Assembly: GCF_030812475.1 (NCBI RefSeq)
Contig: NZ_JAUSSR010000020.1
Location: 32,309 to 96,308, forward strand
Direction of reading: 5' to 3'
Length of the DNA stretch: 64,000 nucleotides
Origin: Pseudomonas lini
GTDB lineage: Bacteria; Pseudomonadota; Gammaproteobacteria; Pseudomonadales; Pseudomonadaceae
Position 1 is the first letter of the stretch, and the number at the start of each line of letters is the position of its first letter. The notes beneath the pieces were generated by a model. That model ran no database searches, was not told the origin of the DNA, and was given only the letters and a program-made list of their open reading frames with translations. Made by a program: the position numbers and the translations under genes. Shown in pieces: positions 54,850 through 63,912 of the stretch.

Positions 54850-56638
54850 ACCTTTCAGCGCCGCCCGAGCTGTCGCCGCCGGTGTCGACTTTGCCGAATT
54901 GCAGCTCGGTCGGCACGGCCTGTTCTGGATCGAGTACCGCCCCGAAGATGCCGCCTGCCGCATCTGGCAGTGGCACGACGATCAGGCCCGTTGCCTGACG
55001 CCGCCGGGCTTCAGTGTGCGCAGTCGAGTGTACGAATACGGCGGTGGAGCGTTTTGCCTGACCGATGACGGCGTCGTTTTCGTCAACGAGGCCGACCAGC
55101 AGATGTATCGACAGTCGCTCACGGGCGAACCTGAGGCGCTGACTTCAAACGAGTGCCGCTACGGCGATCTGCAGTTCGCCGACGGGCGGGTTCTGGCGAT
55201 TGAAGAGAACCGTGACCGGCATCGTCTGGTGGCCATAGACCTACTGGACGGAGCGCGACACTTGCTGGCCGAAGGTGCGGATTTTTACGCCTCACCGACC
55301 CTGAGCCCGGATGCTCGACGCCTGGCCTGGATCGAATGGAGCCGCCCGGACCAGCCATGGACCGCGACCCGCCTGATGGTTGCCGATCGCCAGGGCGATG
55401 GCGGTTATGCACAGCCGCGTTGCGTGGCCGGCGATGGCGTTCAGGAGTCGCTGCAACAGCCTCGGTTCGATGCCAGCGGCCGGCTGTTTTGTCTGACGGA
55501 TCGCGGCGGCTATTGGCAGCCCTGGATGGAGTCGGGCGCTGGCTTGAGCCCTCTGCCCAGCGCCACGGCCGACCATGGGCCTGCACCCTGGCAACTGGGC
55601 GGATGCACCTGGTTGCCATTGGAAGAAGGCCACTACCTGGCAAGCTGGACCGAAGGCGGCTTCGGCCGCCTGGGACTTGTCGGTGACCACGGTGAGGATT
55701 TCACCGGCAACTACAGCCGCTTCCGCCATCTCGCCCTCGACGGGCAGTTCATATACTGCATCGCCGCCTCGCCGGTCAGCCCTGCGGCGGTGATTGCCAT
55801 CGACCGCAACACCCGCCAGGTCAAAGTGCTGGCCGGCGGTGTCGCGCCTTTGCCTGCCGAGCAGATCAGCCTGCCGCAAACCCTGAGTTATCCGAGCGGT
55901 TCAGGCCAAGCCCATGGCTTCTTCTACCCGGCGATGAGCGGGAATGCGAAACCGCCACTAGTGGTGTTCATCCACGGCGGCCCGACCTCGGCCTGCTACC
56001 CGATGCTCGACCCCCGTATCCAGTACTGGGCACAACGCGGCTTCGCCGTGGCCGACCTCAATTACCGCGGCAGCAGCGGCTACGGCCGGGCTTATCGCCA
56101 GGCGCTGCATTTGAGCTGGGGCGATGTCGATGTCGAAGACGCTTGTGCGGTCGTCACCTGGCTCGCAGAACGCGGGCTGATCGACGGTGACAAGGCGTTT
56201 ATTCGCGGTGGCAGTGCCGGCGGCTACACCACCCTTTGCGCCCTGGCCTTCCACAAGGTCTTCCGCGCCGGTGCCAGCCTGTATGGCGTCAGCGACCCTG
56301 TCGCTCTCGGCCATGCGACCCACAAGTTCGAAGGTGACTACCTGGATTGGTTGATCGGTGATCCGGTCGCGGACGCCGAACGTTATGCCGCGCGAACGCC
56401 GCTGCTGCACGCGGGCAACATCAGTGTCCCGGTGATTTTCTTCCAGGGTGAACTGGATGCCGTGGTGGTGCCGCAACAGACCCGCGACATGGTCGAGGCG
56501 CTGCAGAAAAACGGCATTCTGGTTGAAGCGCATTATTACGCGGACGAACGCCATGGCTTCCGCAAGGCTGGTAATCAGGCCCATGCGCTGGAGCAGGAGT
56601 GGTTGTTTTATCGGCGGGTGATGGCGCTGGCGGACTGA
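54815..56638 (+). CDS. Prolyl oligopeptidase-family serine peptidase (PQQ cluster)
   Basis: 607-residue S9 family protein: an N-terminal beta-propeller, then an alpha/beta-hydrolase with GGSAGGY (catalytic Ser467), Asp in GELDAVV and His in DERHGF. It overlaps pqqE by 35 bases and is cotranscribed with the PQQ genes, as in other Pseudomonas. It may degrade PqqA fragments alongside PqqF (such a gene has been called pqqM). That role is inferred from position. Confidence 0.88.
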   Translation: MNEIHASSLKAEPFSAARAVAAGVDFAELQLGRHGLFWIEYRPEDAACRIWQWHDDQARCLTPPGFSVRSRVYEYGGGAFCLTDDGVVFVNEADQQMYRQSLTGEPEALTSNECRYGDLQFADGRVLAIEENRDRHRLVAIDLLDGARHLLAEGADFYASPTLSPDARRLAWIEWSRPDQPWTATRLMVADRQGDGGYAQPRCVAGDGVQESLQQPRFDASGRLFCLTDRGGYWQPWMESGAGLSPLPSATADHGPAPWQLGGCTWLPLEEGHYLASWTEGGFGRLGLVGDHGEDFTGNYSRFRHLALDGQFIYCIAASPVSPAAVIAIDRNTRQVKVLAGGVAPLPAEQISLPQTLSYPSGSGQAHGFFYPAMSGNAKPPLVVFIHGGPTSACYPMLDPRIQYWAQRGFAVADLNYRGSSGYGRAYRQALHLSWGDVDVEDACAVVTWLAERGLIDGDKAFIRGGSAGGYTTLCALAFHKVFRAGASLYGVSDPVALGHATHKFEGDYLDWLIGDPVADAERYAARTPLLHAGNISVPVIFFQGELDAVVVPQQTRDMVEALQKNGILVEAHYYADERHGFRKAGNQAHALEQEWLFYRRVMALAD

Positions 56639-56672
56639 CATCCGTGCCCAGTGCCGAAATGGTGGCGCCTCC

Positions 56673-56780
56673 TTCGCGAGCAAGCCCGCTCCCACATTGG
56701 ATCTTCAGCGAACACAGTATTTGTGTACGACCGAGATCCAATGTGGGAGCGGCGGTGCGACGATTCGACTTGCTCGCGAA
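56673..56780. repeat. Long asymmetric REPIN
   Basis: TTCGCGAGCAAGCCCGCTCC on the left and CTTGCTCGCGAA on the right. The right arm is split by an extra CGGTGCGACGATTCGA segment, and an inner pair (CCACATTGGATCT / AGATCCAATGTGG) lengthens the stem. It lies between the peptidase gene and the convergent Pmp3 gene. Confidence 0.8.
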
Positions 56781-56805
56781 AGCGATCTACCAGACGCCGC
56801 AAATA

Positions 56806-56964
56806 TCAGCGCTTGGCGATGATGTACACCGCATGCACGATCCCGGGAATATAACCGCACAACGTCAGCAGAATATTCAGCCAGAACGCGCCAGCAAAAC
56901 CGACCTGCAGGAACACACCCAGTGGCGGCAACAGAATGGCGATGATGATTCGAATAAAGTCCAT
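56806..56964 (-). CDS. YqaE/Pmp3 family small membrane protein
   Basis: 52 residues: MDFIRIIIAILLPPLGVFLQ, then FAGAFWLNILLTLCGYIPGI and VHAVYIIAKR. Two membrane helices and the LLPPLGVFLQ and LCGYIPGIVHA motifs define the Pmp3 (UPF0057) family, membrane proteins induced by salt or cold stress in yeast and plants. An AGGAG site precedes the ATG. It is transcribed alone on the minus strand. Confidence 0.93.
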   Translation of the reverse strand: MDFIRIIIAILLPPLGVFLQVGFAGAFWLNILLTLCGYIPGIVHAVYIIAKR

Positions 56965-57079
56965 GGGGCAGCTCCTGGTTAAGGTTGGCTCGTGTGAGCC
57001 TACATCTTATCGACCCATACCGTTCGTCAGGGTTCAGTATCGTCAAAGTCAGGCATCGAGCCTTGACGACAGGCTGTCG

Positions 57080-57117
57080 AAAAAAAACGCCCCATGCCGA
57101 AAAAATCAGGCATGGGA
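57080..57117 (-). terminator. Terminator of the aminotransferase gene
   Basis: On the minus strand CCCATGCC and GGCATGGG (57091-57116) form the stem, and the A-run at 57080-57087 reads as T8 after it. It lies 51 bases beyond the aminotransferase stop. Confidence 0.85.
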
Positions 57118-57167
57118 CGATGCGTTATACCGCGAGACGGTTCGGGAATTCATGCCGGACGGGCTGC

Positions 57168-58451
57168 TCAGACGGCAATCCCTTTGCGACACTGCAGCTG
57201 TGCAGTACGCACACGGGAGAAGGCACGTGCCAGGCGCAGGAGCATTTCGTCGATGTTGGCCCTGCTGACGGTGAGGGCCGGGGTAAAGCGCAGGCAATCC
57301 GGTCGCGGGGCGTTGAGCAGCAGGCCTTCGTACCGCGCCGCTTTGACTACGGCATCCGCCGAATCGTCAGATAACGTCAGCCCCCAAAGCAGCCCCTGCC
57401 CGCGCAAGTCGCCGTGCCCGTAGCGATGGGCCAATCGGGTCAGGCCGTCGCGCAGGTGCTGGCCGGTTTCCCTGACATGCTCGAGAAAAGTTTTGTCCTG
57501 CACGCTGTCGAGTACGGCAAGTCCGGCAGCTGTCATCAATGCATTGCCATGGTGGGTCCCCATCAGCTCGCCGACATCGAAACAGCAGGCCTTGCCCCGC
57601 GCCAGCAACGCCGCCAATGGCACGCCCCCGCCCAGGCCTTTGCCGAGCACGACGATATCGGCGCGCACGCCGTAGGACTGTTCGGCAAGCAACGTGCCGC
57701 AGCGACCGACACCGGTTTGCACCTCGTCAAGGATCAGCAGGATGCCCAGTTCACGGCACAGCCGCTCGACCCCCTTGAGGTAATGCCCGGTAGCCGGAAT
57801 CACCCCGGCTTCGCTCTGGATCGGCTCGAGCATGATTGCCACCGTCCGGGCATCCACGGCCGCATGCAGTGCCGCAAGATCATTGAACGGAACGTGACTG
57901 AAGCCTGGCAGTTGCGGCTCGAATCGATTGATCAGGCTGGAACTGTCCGACGCCGATATCGTCGCGAGACCACGCCCGTGGCAGCCGTTATTGGCAACGA
58001 TGATTCGCGAGGCACCACCGCGATACCGCTGCCCCCACTTGCGTGCCAGCTTGATCGCCGCTTCGCAGGCTTCGCTGCCACTGTTAAGCAGGTACGCCTG
58101 ATCACTGCCGGTGCTGGCGCACAATCGCTGGGCGAGGTTGACCATGCCGCGGTTATGCAGGCCGAAACCGGGGTTGATCAACGACCGGGCTTGCGCCGCG
58201 AGAGCATTGACCAGTGCCGAGGGGCTATGTCCGAGGCTATTGGCCCCACCACCCTGCGTGAAATCCAGGTACGCGCGTTCATCGCTGTCCCACAACCAGG
58301 AGCCCTGGCCGCGCACAAAAATCTGTTTCGGCCGATCGACACTGGGCATCAGGCACTCGCTGGAAAGGTTGTCGCCCTTGGACGGTAGGTGGTCGGCAAT
58401 GGCCAGGTCATCGAGACTCGGTGGATTGCGCCGCAGGTTGAACAAATTCAT
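57168..58451 (-). CDS. Class III PLP-dependent aminotransferase
   Basis: 427 residues, acetylornithine/4-aminobutyrate aminotransferase type. LLILDEVQTGVGRCGTLLAE supplies the PLP-binding Asp and VVLGKGLGGGVPLAA the Schiff-base Lys. The N-terminus (MNLFNLRRNPPSLDDLAIAD) is longer than in ArgD, and the C-terminus ends in Arg/Cys-rich tail. It lies beside the PQQ cluster and is divergent from a LysR gene. In some fluorescens-group pqq clusters a related enzyme is counted as a pqq gene, but the substrate is unknown. Confidence 0.85.
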   Translation of the reverse strand: MNLFNLRRNPPSLDDLAIADHLPSKGDNLSSECLMPSVDRPKQIFVRGQGSWLWDSDERAYLDFTQGGGANSLGHSPSALVNALAAQARSLINPGFGLHNRGMVNLAQRLCASTGSDQAYLLNSGSEACEAAIKLARKWGQRYRGGASRIIVANNGCHGRGLATISASDSSSLINRFEPQLPGFSHVPFNDLAALHAAVDARTVAIMLEPIQSEAGVIPATGHYLKGVERLCRELGILLILDEVQTGVGRCGTLLAEQSYGVRADIVVLGKGLGGGVPLAALLARGKACCFDVGELMGTHHGNALMTAAGLAVLDSVQDKTFLEHVRETGQHLRDGLTRLAHRYGHGDLRGQGLLWGLTLSDDSADAVVKAARYEGLLLNAPRPDCLRFTPALTVSRANIDEMLLRLARAFSRVRTAQLQCRKGIAV

Positions 58452-58620
58452 CTGCTCAAACCTCGCGTGAGGTTTTTTGCCTTACCTATGTAAACACCAT
58501 CGATATAAACGGTATTCATCGCGCTCTATGGCCCTGTAAGCCTTGTGAATGCGGTTAGACTAGGCTCAGACAAGGCGTTGAACCATTTCGATTTCACAGC
58601 ATTTTCGATAAGCATCACTT

Positions 58621-59550
58621 ATGGATTTCAAGCAACTGCGTTATTTCGTCGCGGTCTACGAGGAGGGCCACGTGGGCCGGGCCGCCGAGCGGCTCTCAAT
58701 CTCTCAGCCGGCGCTGTCCCAGCAGATTCGCCACCTCGAACAGAACCTTGATGTGAGCCTGTTCGAACGCAGCAGCAAACGTCTGCTGCCAACTCTCGCC
58801 GCCCACACGTTGTACAACCACGCGCTGCCGTTGCTCGATGGCCTGCAACGGGCGCGCGAAGCCTTGGGTAATTTCAAGGGACAGGCACTGCGGACCCTGG
58901 CCATTGGCGTGTTGCAGACCGTTCACACCAGCCTGGTGCCTCAGATGCTCGAACGTGTGCGCAAGGCGCAGCCGCATCTGGTGGTACAGATCTATGAACT
59001 GACGGGGCTGGAAATCGAGCGACGGCTGCTCAACGGTTCGCTGGATATCGGAATCAGCTATTTGCCGCCCCGTCAGCCAGGTCTGCACGGTGTGCTGCTC
59101 TACGAAGACGAACTGACCCTGGTCATCCCGGCGGACCATCCGTTGCGTGAATTCAAGAAGGTGTCCATGGGTCAGGCCGCCGGGTTACCGATGTTGCTAC
59201 TGGGTGAAGAGTTTCAGGTACGCCAGATCTGGCAGACACAACTGGCCAGTCTGGGACGACGCCCGCAGGTGCAGGCCGAATTGAACAACATGGCGGGGAT
59301 TCTCGACAGCCTGCCCCACACTCGGCTGGCGACGGTCCTGCCCGGACGCTCACAGAAGGCATTGGGGAATGATGAACTGCTATGGAAACCGCTGACCGAG
59401 CCGCGGGTGCCGCTGCAAGTCGGATTGGTCTGTCGGGATGTGCAGCGTCAACAAGCCTCACTGGCGTTGTTAAGGACTTTGCTGGAGGAGGTGATGAACG
59501 GGCCGGATAGTCGCTTGAACAACTCGACCACCCTCGACGGGCTGAGCTGA
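58621..59550 (+). CDS. LysR-family regulator divergent from the aminotransferase
   Basis: 309 residues with the canonical LysR N-terminus (MDFKQLRYFVAVYEEGHVGR, LSISQPALSQQIRHLEQNL) and a CbbR/BenM-like effector domain. The 169-base intergenic region with the aminotransferase gene should contain its binding site and both promoters. It is likely the regulator of that gene, perhaps also of the PQQ genes. Confidence 0.87.
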   Translation: MDFKQLRYFVAVYEEGHVGRAAERLSISQPALSQQIRHLEQNLDVSLFERSSKRLLPTLAAHTLYNHALPLLDGLQRAREALGNFKGQALRTLAIGVLQTVHTSLVPQMLERVRKAQPHLVVQIYELTGLEIERRLLNGSLDIGISYLPPRQPGLHGVLLYEDELTLVIPADHPLREFKKVSMGQAAGLPMLLLGEEFQVRQIWQTQLASLGRRPQVQAELNNMAGILDSLPHTRLATVLPGRSQKALGNDELLWKPLTEPRVPLQVGLVCRDVQRQQASLALLRTLLEEVMNGPDSRLNNSTTLDGLS

Positions 59551-59571
59551 ATACTTTTCTGCAGACCAAAG

Positions 59572-59595
59572 AAAACCCCGCCGAAGCGGGGCTTT
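59572..59595. terminator. Terminator after the LysR gene
   Basis: CCCCGC (59576-59581) and GCGGGG (59586-59591) with flanking AAAA and CTTT. The remaining bases to 59777 show no gene. Confidence 0.75.
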
Positions 59596-59777
59596 GCAGA
59601 CTGTTTCCCTGACATCCATTTCAATCCGCCGTCCTGGCAGAATCCTACGTGTCCGTGTTGTTGCTTTGCGCTTCCTGCGCGACGTCCATAAGCAGTAGAT
59701 TAGCTGTGGATCCAATCTTCTACTATGGGAAAACAGCATCACGCATTGTAAGAGAATGCTTACATCGCGTTACATAA

Positions 59778-61556
59778 TCAGAACTGAGCCGCATCCAGCA
59801 GGAACAGCGATTCGCTACCGGCCTTTATCGACGCGCTCAACGAGTGAATACGCGGCAGCAGGCGGGCGAAATAGAAGCGTGCGGTGCCCAGTTTGCTGGC
59901 GTAGAAATCGTCCTGCGCTTCTTTGCCCAAGGCTGCCTTGGCCATCAGTGCCCACATGTAGGCATAAGCCACATAACCGAAGGTTTGCAGGTACTCGACC
60001 GATGCGGCGCCGATTTCGTTCGGGTTATTTTTCGCCCGGTCGAGCAACCATGCGGTTAACTCGTCGAGGGTGGTCACGGCGGCGTTCAGTGGCTGGGTGA
60101 ACTCGGCGAGGCTGGCATCGGCGGTCGCGGTGAAATGGCGGATTTCGTCGGCGAACAGGTTATAGAACGCCCCGCCCGTGCCGACGATCTTGCGGCCCAC
60201 GAGGTCCAGTGCCTGAATGCCATTGGTACCTTCGTAGATCTGGGTGATGCGCACGTCACGCACCAGTTGCTCCTGGCCCCATTCGCGGATGTAGCCGTGG
60301 CCGCCGAACACCTGTTGGCCGTGGACCGTTGTTTCCAGGCCGAGATCGGTGAGGAACGCCTTGGCCACCGGGGTCAGCAGTGCGACCAGATCTTCCGCGC
60401 GCTTGCGGGTGGTGGCGTCTTCGCTGAACTTGGCAGTGTCCAGTTGCATCGCCACATAGGTCGAAAAGGCCCGGCCGCCTTCGTTCGAGGCTTTCATGGT
60501 CAGCAGCATGCGCCGCACGTCCGGGTGGACGATGATCGGGTCGGCGACCTTGTCCTGGTTCTGCGCGCCGGTTGGCGCACGGCTTTGCAGGCGATCGCGG
60601 GCGTATTCCACGGCGTTCTGGTAGGAGCGCTCGCCGCTGGCCAGGCCCTGGATACCGACACCCAGGCGTTCGTAGTTCATCATGGTGAACATCGCCGCCA
60701 GGCCCTTGTTTGGCTCGCCGACCAGGTAACCCACGGCTTCGTCGAAGTTCATCACGCAGGTCGAAGACCCCTGGATGCCCATCTTGTGTTCGATCGAACC
60801 GCAGTTGGCCGGGTTGCGCGCGCCGAGGCTGCCATCGGTATTGACCATGAACTTGGGCACCAGGAACAGCGAAATGCCTTTCGGCCCCGCCGGTGCGTCC
60901 GGCAGCTTGGCCAGTACCAGGTGGATGATGTTCTCGGTCAGGTCGTGTTCACCGCCGGTGATGAAGATCTTGGTGCCGCTGACCTTGTAGGAACCGTCGG
61001 CCTGAGGCTCGGCCTTGGTGCGGATAATCCCCAGGTCGGTCCCGGCATGTGGCTCTGTCAGGCACATGGAACCGGCCCAGACCCCGGCGTACATGTTCGG
61101 CAGGTAGGCGGCTTTCAGTTCATCACTGGCGTGGGCGTTGATCGACAGGCAAGCGCCCGCCGTCAGCATCGGGTACAGACCGAACGACAGGCTGGCGGAG
61201 TTGACCATTTCCTCGACCTGGGCCGAGACCGCCTTGGGCATGCCCATGCCGCCGTAGGCGGGATCGCCACCGACACCGACCCAACCGCCTTGCGCGTAAG
61301 TCTGATAAGCCTGGGGGAAACCGGCCGGGGTGGTGACGGCACCGTCCGCCCAGCGGCAGCCCTCTTCGTCTGCCGCACGGCTCAGCGGTGCGATGCTTTT
61401 GCTGGTGACCTTGCCGGCCTCTTCGAGAATGGCTTCGACGGTTTCGGCATCCACGGTTTCGGCCAGCGCGGGCAGCTGGGCCCAGAGTCTGGCGACCTCG
61501 AATACTTCATTGAGGACGAAGCGCATATCGCGCAGGGGCGCTTTGTAGTCAGCCAT
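59778..61556 (-). CDS. Acyl-CoA dehydrogenase FadE1-type
   Basis: 592 residues. It begins MADYKAPLRDMRFVLNEVFE and contains LTEPHAGTDLGIIRT (FAD and substrate loop), GTKIFITGGEHDL, the YERLGVGIQGL block, YEGTNGIQALDLVGRK with the C-terminal DUF1974/acyl-CoA dehydrogenase_C extension found in long FadE forms. Oxidises acyl-CoA to trans-2-enoyl-CoA in fatty acid beta-oxidation. P. aeruginosa has the same kind of pair (PA0506/PA0508, FadE1/FadE2). ATG 61556 is chosen over an upstream frame extension. Confidence 0.92.
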   Translation of the reverse strand: MADYKAPLRDMRFVLNEVFEVARLWAQLPALAETVDAETVEAILEEAGKVTSKSIAPLSRAADEEGCRWADGAVTTPAGFPQAYQTYAQGGWVGVGGDPAYGGMGMPKAVSAQVEEMVNSASLSFGLYPMLTAGACLSINAHASDELKAAYLPNMYAGVWAGSMCLTEPHAGTDLGIIRTKAEPQADGSYKVSGTKIFITGGEHDLTENIIHLVLAKLPDAPAGPKGISLFLVPKFMVNTDGSLGARNPANCGSIEHKMGIQGSSTCVMNFDEAVGYLVGEPNKGLAAMFTMMNYERLGVGIQGLASGERSYQNAVEYARDRLQSRAPTGAQNQDKVADPIIVHPDVRRMLLTMKASNEGGRAFSTYVAMQLDTAKFSEDATTRKRAEDLVALLTPVAKAFLTDLGLETTVHGQQVFGGHGYIREWGQEQLVRDVRITQIYEGTNGIQALDLVGRKIVGTGGAFYNLFADEIRHFTATADASLAEFTQPLNAAVTTLDELTAWLLDRAKNNPNEIGAASVEYLQTFGYVAYAYMWALMAKAALGKEAQDDFYASKLGTARFYFARLLPRIHSLSASIKAGSESLFLLDAAQF

Positions 61557-61707
61557 GGCAAACCTCGCAAGATCTAAACAGGTGAGTCGTAGGGATGTTG
61601 CTTTCGTTGGATTTGAGTGTACCCCAACAACTTTTGCGACACATAGCGTCATTCTGTGACTATCAAGTCATATTTGGTCACTAGATATCCATGGGATGAA
61701 ACAACCC

Positions 61708-61735
61708 GTTGTAGGAGCAAGCTTGCTCGCGATGG
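61708..61735 (+). repeat. Single REP
   Basis: A GTAGGAGCAAGCTTGCTCGC-type REP, oriented opposite to the array that follows at 61763. Together they fill most of the 346-base gap between the two fadE genes. The bases just upstream of ATG 61556 should hold the FadE1 promoter. Confidence 0.85.
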
Positions 61736-61762
61736 TCGTTAACGATTACGCGTGCTTACTGG

Positions 61763-61902
61763 ATAACCGCGACGCCCTTGAACCCATCGCGAGCAGGCTC
61801 GCTCCTACATAACCGCGACGCCCTTGAATCCATCGCGAGCAGGCTCGCTCCTACATAACCGTGGCGTTCTTGACTTCATTCCGAGCAGGCTCGCTCCTGC
61901 AT
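61763..61902. repeat. Three tandem 46-bp REP-containing units
   Basis: The unit starts ATAACCGCGACGCCCTTGAA and ends with a CATCGCGAGCAGGCTCGCTC-type REP. It begins at 61763, 61809 and 61855 (period 46); the third copy is degenerate. The array stops exactly at the fadE2-type stop codon (61903). Confidence 0.9.
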
Positions 61903-63699
61903 TTAAAGCGCAAACAACTCCGCCGGCAGCTGCATCAGGCAATCGCTACCTGCCTCGATGGCGGCCCGATGAGCGGCAGTGCGTGGCAACAGTCGTTTGA
62001 AGTAAAACTCACTGGTCGCCAGTTTGCCGCGACAGTAATCGGCATCGCCACAGCCGTCGTCGAGCTGCGCCTGAGCCACCAGCGCCATACGCAGCCACAG
62101 ATAGCCAAGGATGATGTAACCGCTATACATCAGATAATCCACCGATGCAGCACCAACCTCATCCGGGTTTTTCATCGCGGCCATGCCGACTTTGGCGGTC
62201 AACTCGCCCCACTGTTGATTCAGCTCGCTCAGCTGCGCCACATAGTTGGCGAGTTGCGGATGGCCGGCGTTGGCGGCGCAGAATGTGTGGACGATTCTGG
62301 TGAATCCGCGCAGCAGCTTGCCCTGACTACCGAGCACCTTTCGTCCGAGCAAGTCCAGCGCCTGAATACCGTTGGTGCCCTCGTATATCGGCGCGATCCG
62401 GCAATCGCGGACCAACTGCTCCATACCCCATTCACGAATGAAACCATGGCCACCGAATACCTGCATGCCGTGGTTGGTCACCTCCAGGCCAGTGTCGGTC
62501 ATGAAGGCTTTGCAGATCGGCGTCAGGAACGCCAACAGGTCTTCCGCCTCTTGCCGTGCGCCAGCGTCCGGGCTCAGATGCGCGATATCCAGCCATTGCG
62601 CGGTGAAGTAGGTCAGTGCCCGGTTGCCTTCGTTGAAGGCTTTCATGGTCAGCAACATCCGGCGCACATCGGGATGAACAATGATCGGGTCGGCGACTTT
62701 CTCCGGGGCTTTCGGGCCGGTCAGCGAGCGCATCTGCAGGCGATCATTGGCGTATTGGATGGCCCCCTGGAAACTGGCCTCTCCCAGGCACAACCCCTGC
62801 ATCCCGGTGCCAAGGCGCGCATGGTTCATCATGGTGAACATGCAGTTGAGCCCCTTGTTCGGCTCACCGATCAAGAAGCCCTTGGCCCCGTCGAAGTTCA
62901 GCACGCAGGTGGCCGAGGCCTTGATGCCCATTTTGTGTTCGATCGAACCGCAGGACACTCCGTTGCGCTCGCCCGCCTCGCCTTGGGCATCGGGCAAAAA
63001 CTTGGGCACGATGAACAGCGATATGCCCTTGGTCCCCGCGGGTGCATCCGGCAGCTTCGCCAGCACCAGGTGAATGATGTTATCGCTCATGTCGTGCTCG
63101 CCGGCGGAGATGAAAATCTTGCTGCCGGTGATCGCGTAACTGCCGTCGGCTGCAGGCACCGCGCGGGTCTTGATGATGCCCAGGTCAGTGCCGCAATGGG
63201 CTTCGGTCAGGCACATGGTGCCGGTCCATTGGCCGGCGGTGAGTTTGCTCAGGTAAATCTGCTTTTGCGCTTGCGTACCATGGGCATGGATCGCCGACAT
63301 CGCGCCATGGGTCAAGCCGGGGTACATGCCCCAGGACGTATTGCTGGAGCCGACCATTTCACTGATGACCAGGCCCAGGGAGCTGGGCAATCCCTGGCCG
63401 CCGTACGCCGGATCCGCCGCCAGGCCATGCCACCCGCCTTCAACGTAGTGTGCGAATGCCTGCTTGAACCCTGCAGGCGTCGTCACCACGCCGTTGTCGA
63501 AATGGCAGCCTTCTTCGTCACCGCTGCGGTTCAGCGGTGCGAGCACGTTCTCACAGAATCTTGCGCCCTCTTCGAGGATCGCATTGACCATGTCCGGGCT
63601 GGCATCGGCGGCGCCCAGCGCGGCGTAGTGGCGGTGAAAGTCGAAGACATGATCGATCAGAAAGCGCATGTCGCGCAGGGGAGCTTTGTACTCAGGCAT
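61903..63699 (-). CDS. Acyl-CoA dehydrogenase FadE2-type
   Basis: 598 residues, paralogous to the gene at 59778-61556 along its whole length (start MPEYKAPLRDMRFLIDHVFD, LTEAHCGTDLGIIKT, YEGTNGIQALDLLGRK). The FAD-binding and catalytic-Glu regions appear intact. The P. aeruginosa pair has different chain-length preference (FadE1 long, FadE2 medium); which copy here does which is not readable from sequence. The two genes are separated by the REP array and are probably transcribed independently. Confidence 0.92.
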   Translation of the reverse strand: MPEYKAPLRDMRFLIDHVFDFHRHYAALGAADASPDMVNAILEEGARFCENVLAPLNRSGDEEGCHFDNGVVTTPAGFKQAFAHYVEGGWHGLAADPAYGGQGLPSSLGLVISEMVGSSNTSWGMYPGLTHGAMSAIHAHGTQAQKQIYLSKLTAGQWTGTMCLTEAHCGTDLGIIKTRAVPAADGSYAITGSKIFISAGEHDMSDNIIHLVLAKLPDAPAGTKGISLFIVPKFLPDAQGEAGERNGVSCGSIEHKMGIKASATCVLNFDGAKGFLIGEPNKGLNCMFTMMNHARLGTGMQGLCLGEASFQGAIQYANDRLQMRSLTGPKAPEKVADPIIVHPDVRRMLLTMKAFNEGNRALTYFTAQWLDIAHLSPDAGARQEAEDLLAFLTPICKAFMTDTGLEVTNHGMQVFGGHGFIREWGMEQLVRDCRIAPIYEGTNGIQALDLLGRKVLGSQGKLLRGFTRIVHTFCAANAGHPQLANYVAQLSELNQQWGELTAKVGMAAMKNPDEVGAASVDYLMYSGYIILGYLWLRMALVAQAQLDDGCGDADYCRGKLATSEFYFKRLLPRTAAHRAAIEAGSDCLMQLPAELFAL

Positions 63700-63876
63700 G
63701 GTTGTTTCTCCGGCAGCAGATGGCTCAAAACTACTGCTGCCCGCCAGGCCCTACAATCACAGTCCAGACGCTGAATGCGCGATCATCACTCAACCGGCAG
63801 CGGCGTTTTTCGTGCTCTGGAGTGTGAGCCAGATTTTGCGACTGAAGCGGCGCATCTGATTCACCGCGCCGTCTGG

Positions 63877-63900
63877 TTCGCCGGCAAGCCGGCTCCTACA
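63877..63900. repeat. REP next to the group II intron
   Basis: TTCGCCGGCAAGCCGGCTCC then TACA, a REP of another subtype. It lies 12 bases from the inferred intron 3' end. The bases 63700-63876 contain no gene; only the upstream region of fadE2 is seen. Confidence 0.85.
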
Positions 63901-63912
63901 GGGGCAATCGGC

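Noticed and set aside
61763..61902. Possible CRISPR array
   Set aside because: The repeats are directly adjacent 46-bp units with REP cores and no unique spacers; no cas genes are in the window.
59778..63699. Two similar acyl-CoA dehydrogenases as a recent tandem duplication
   Set aside because: The proteins are clearly diverged along their length and the pair matches the FadE1/FadE2 arrangement of P. aeruginosa, so the duplication is old.
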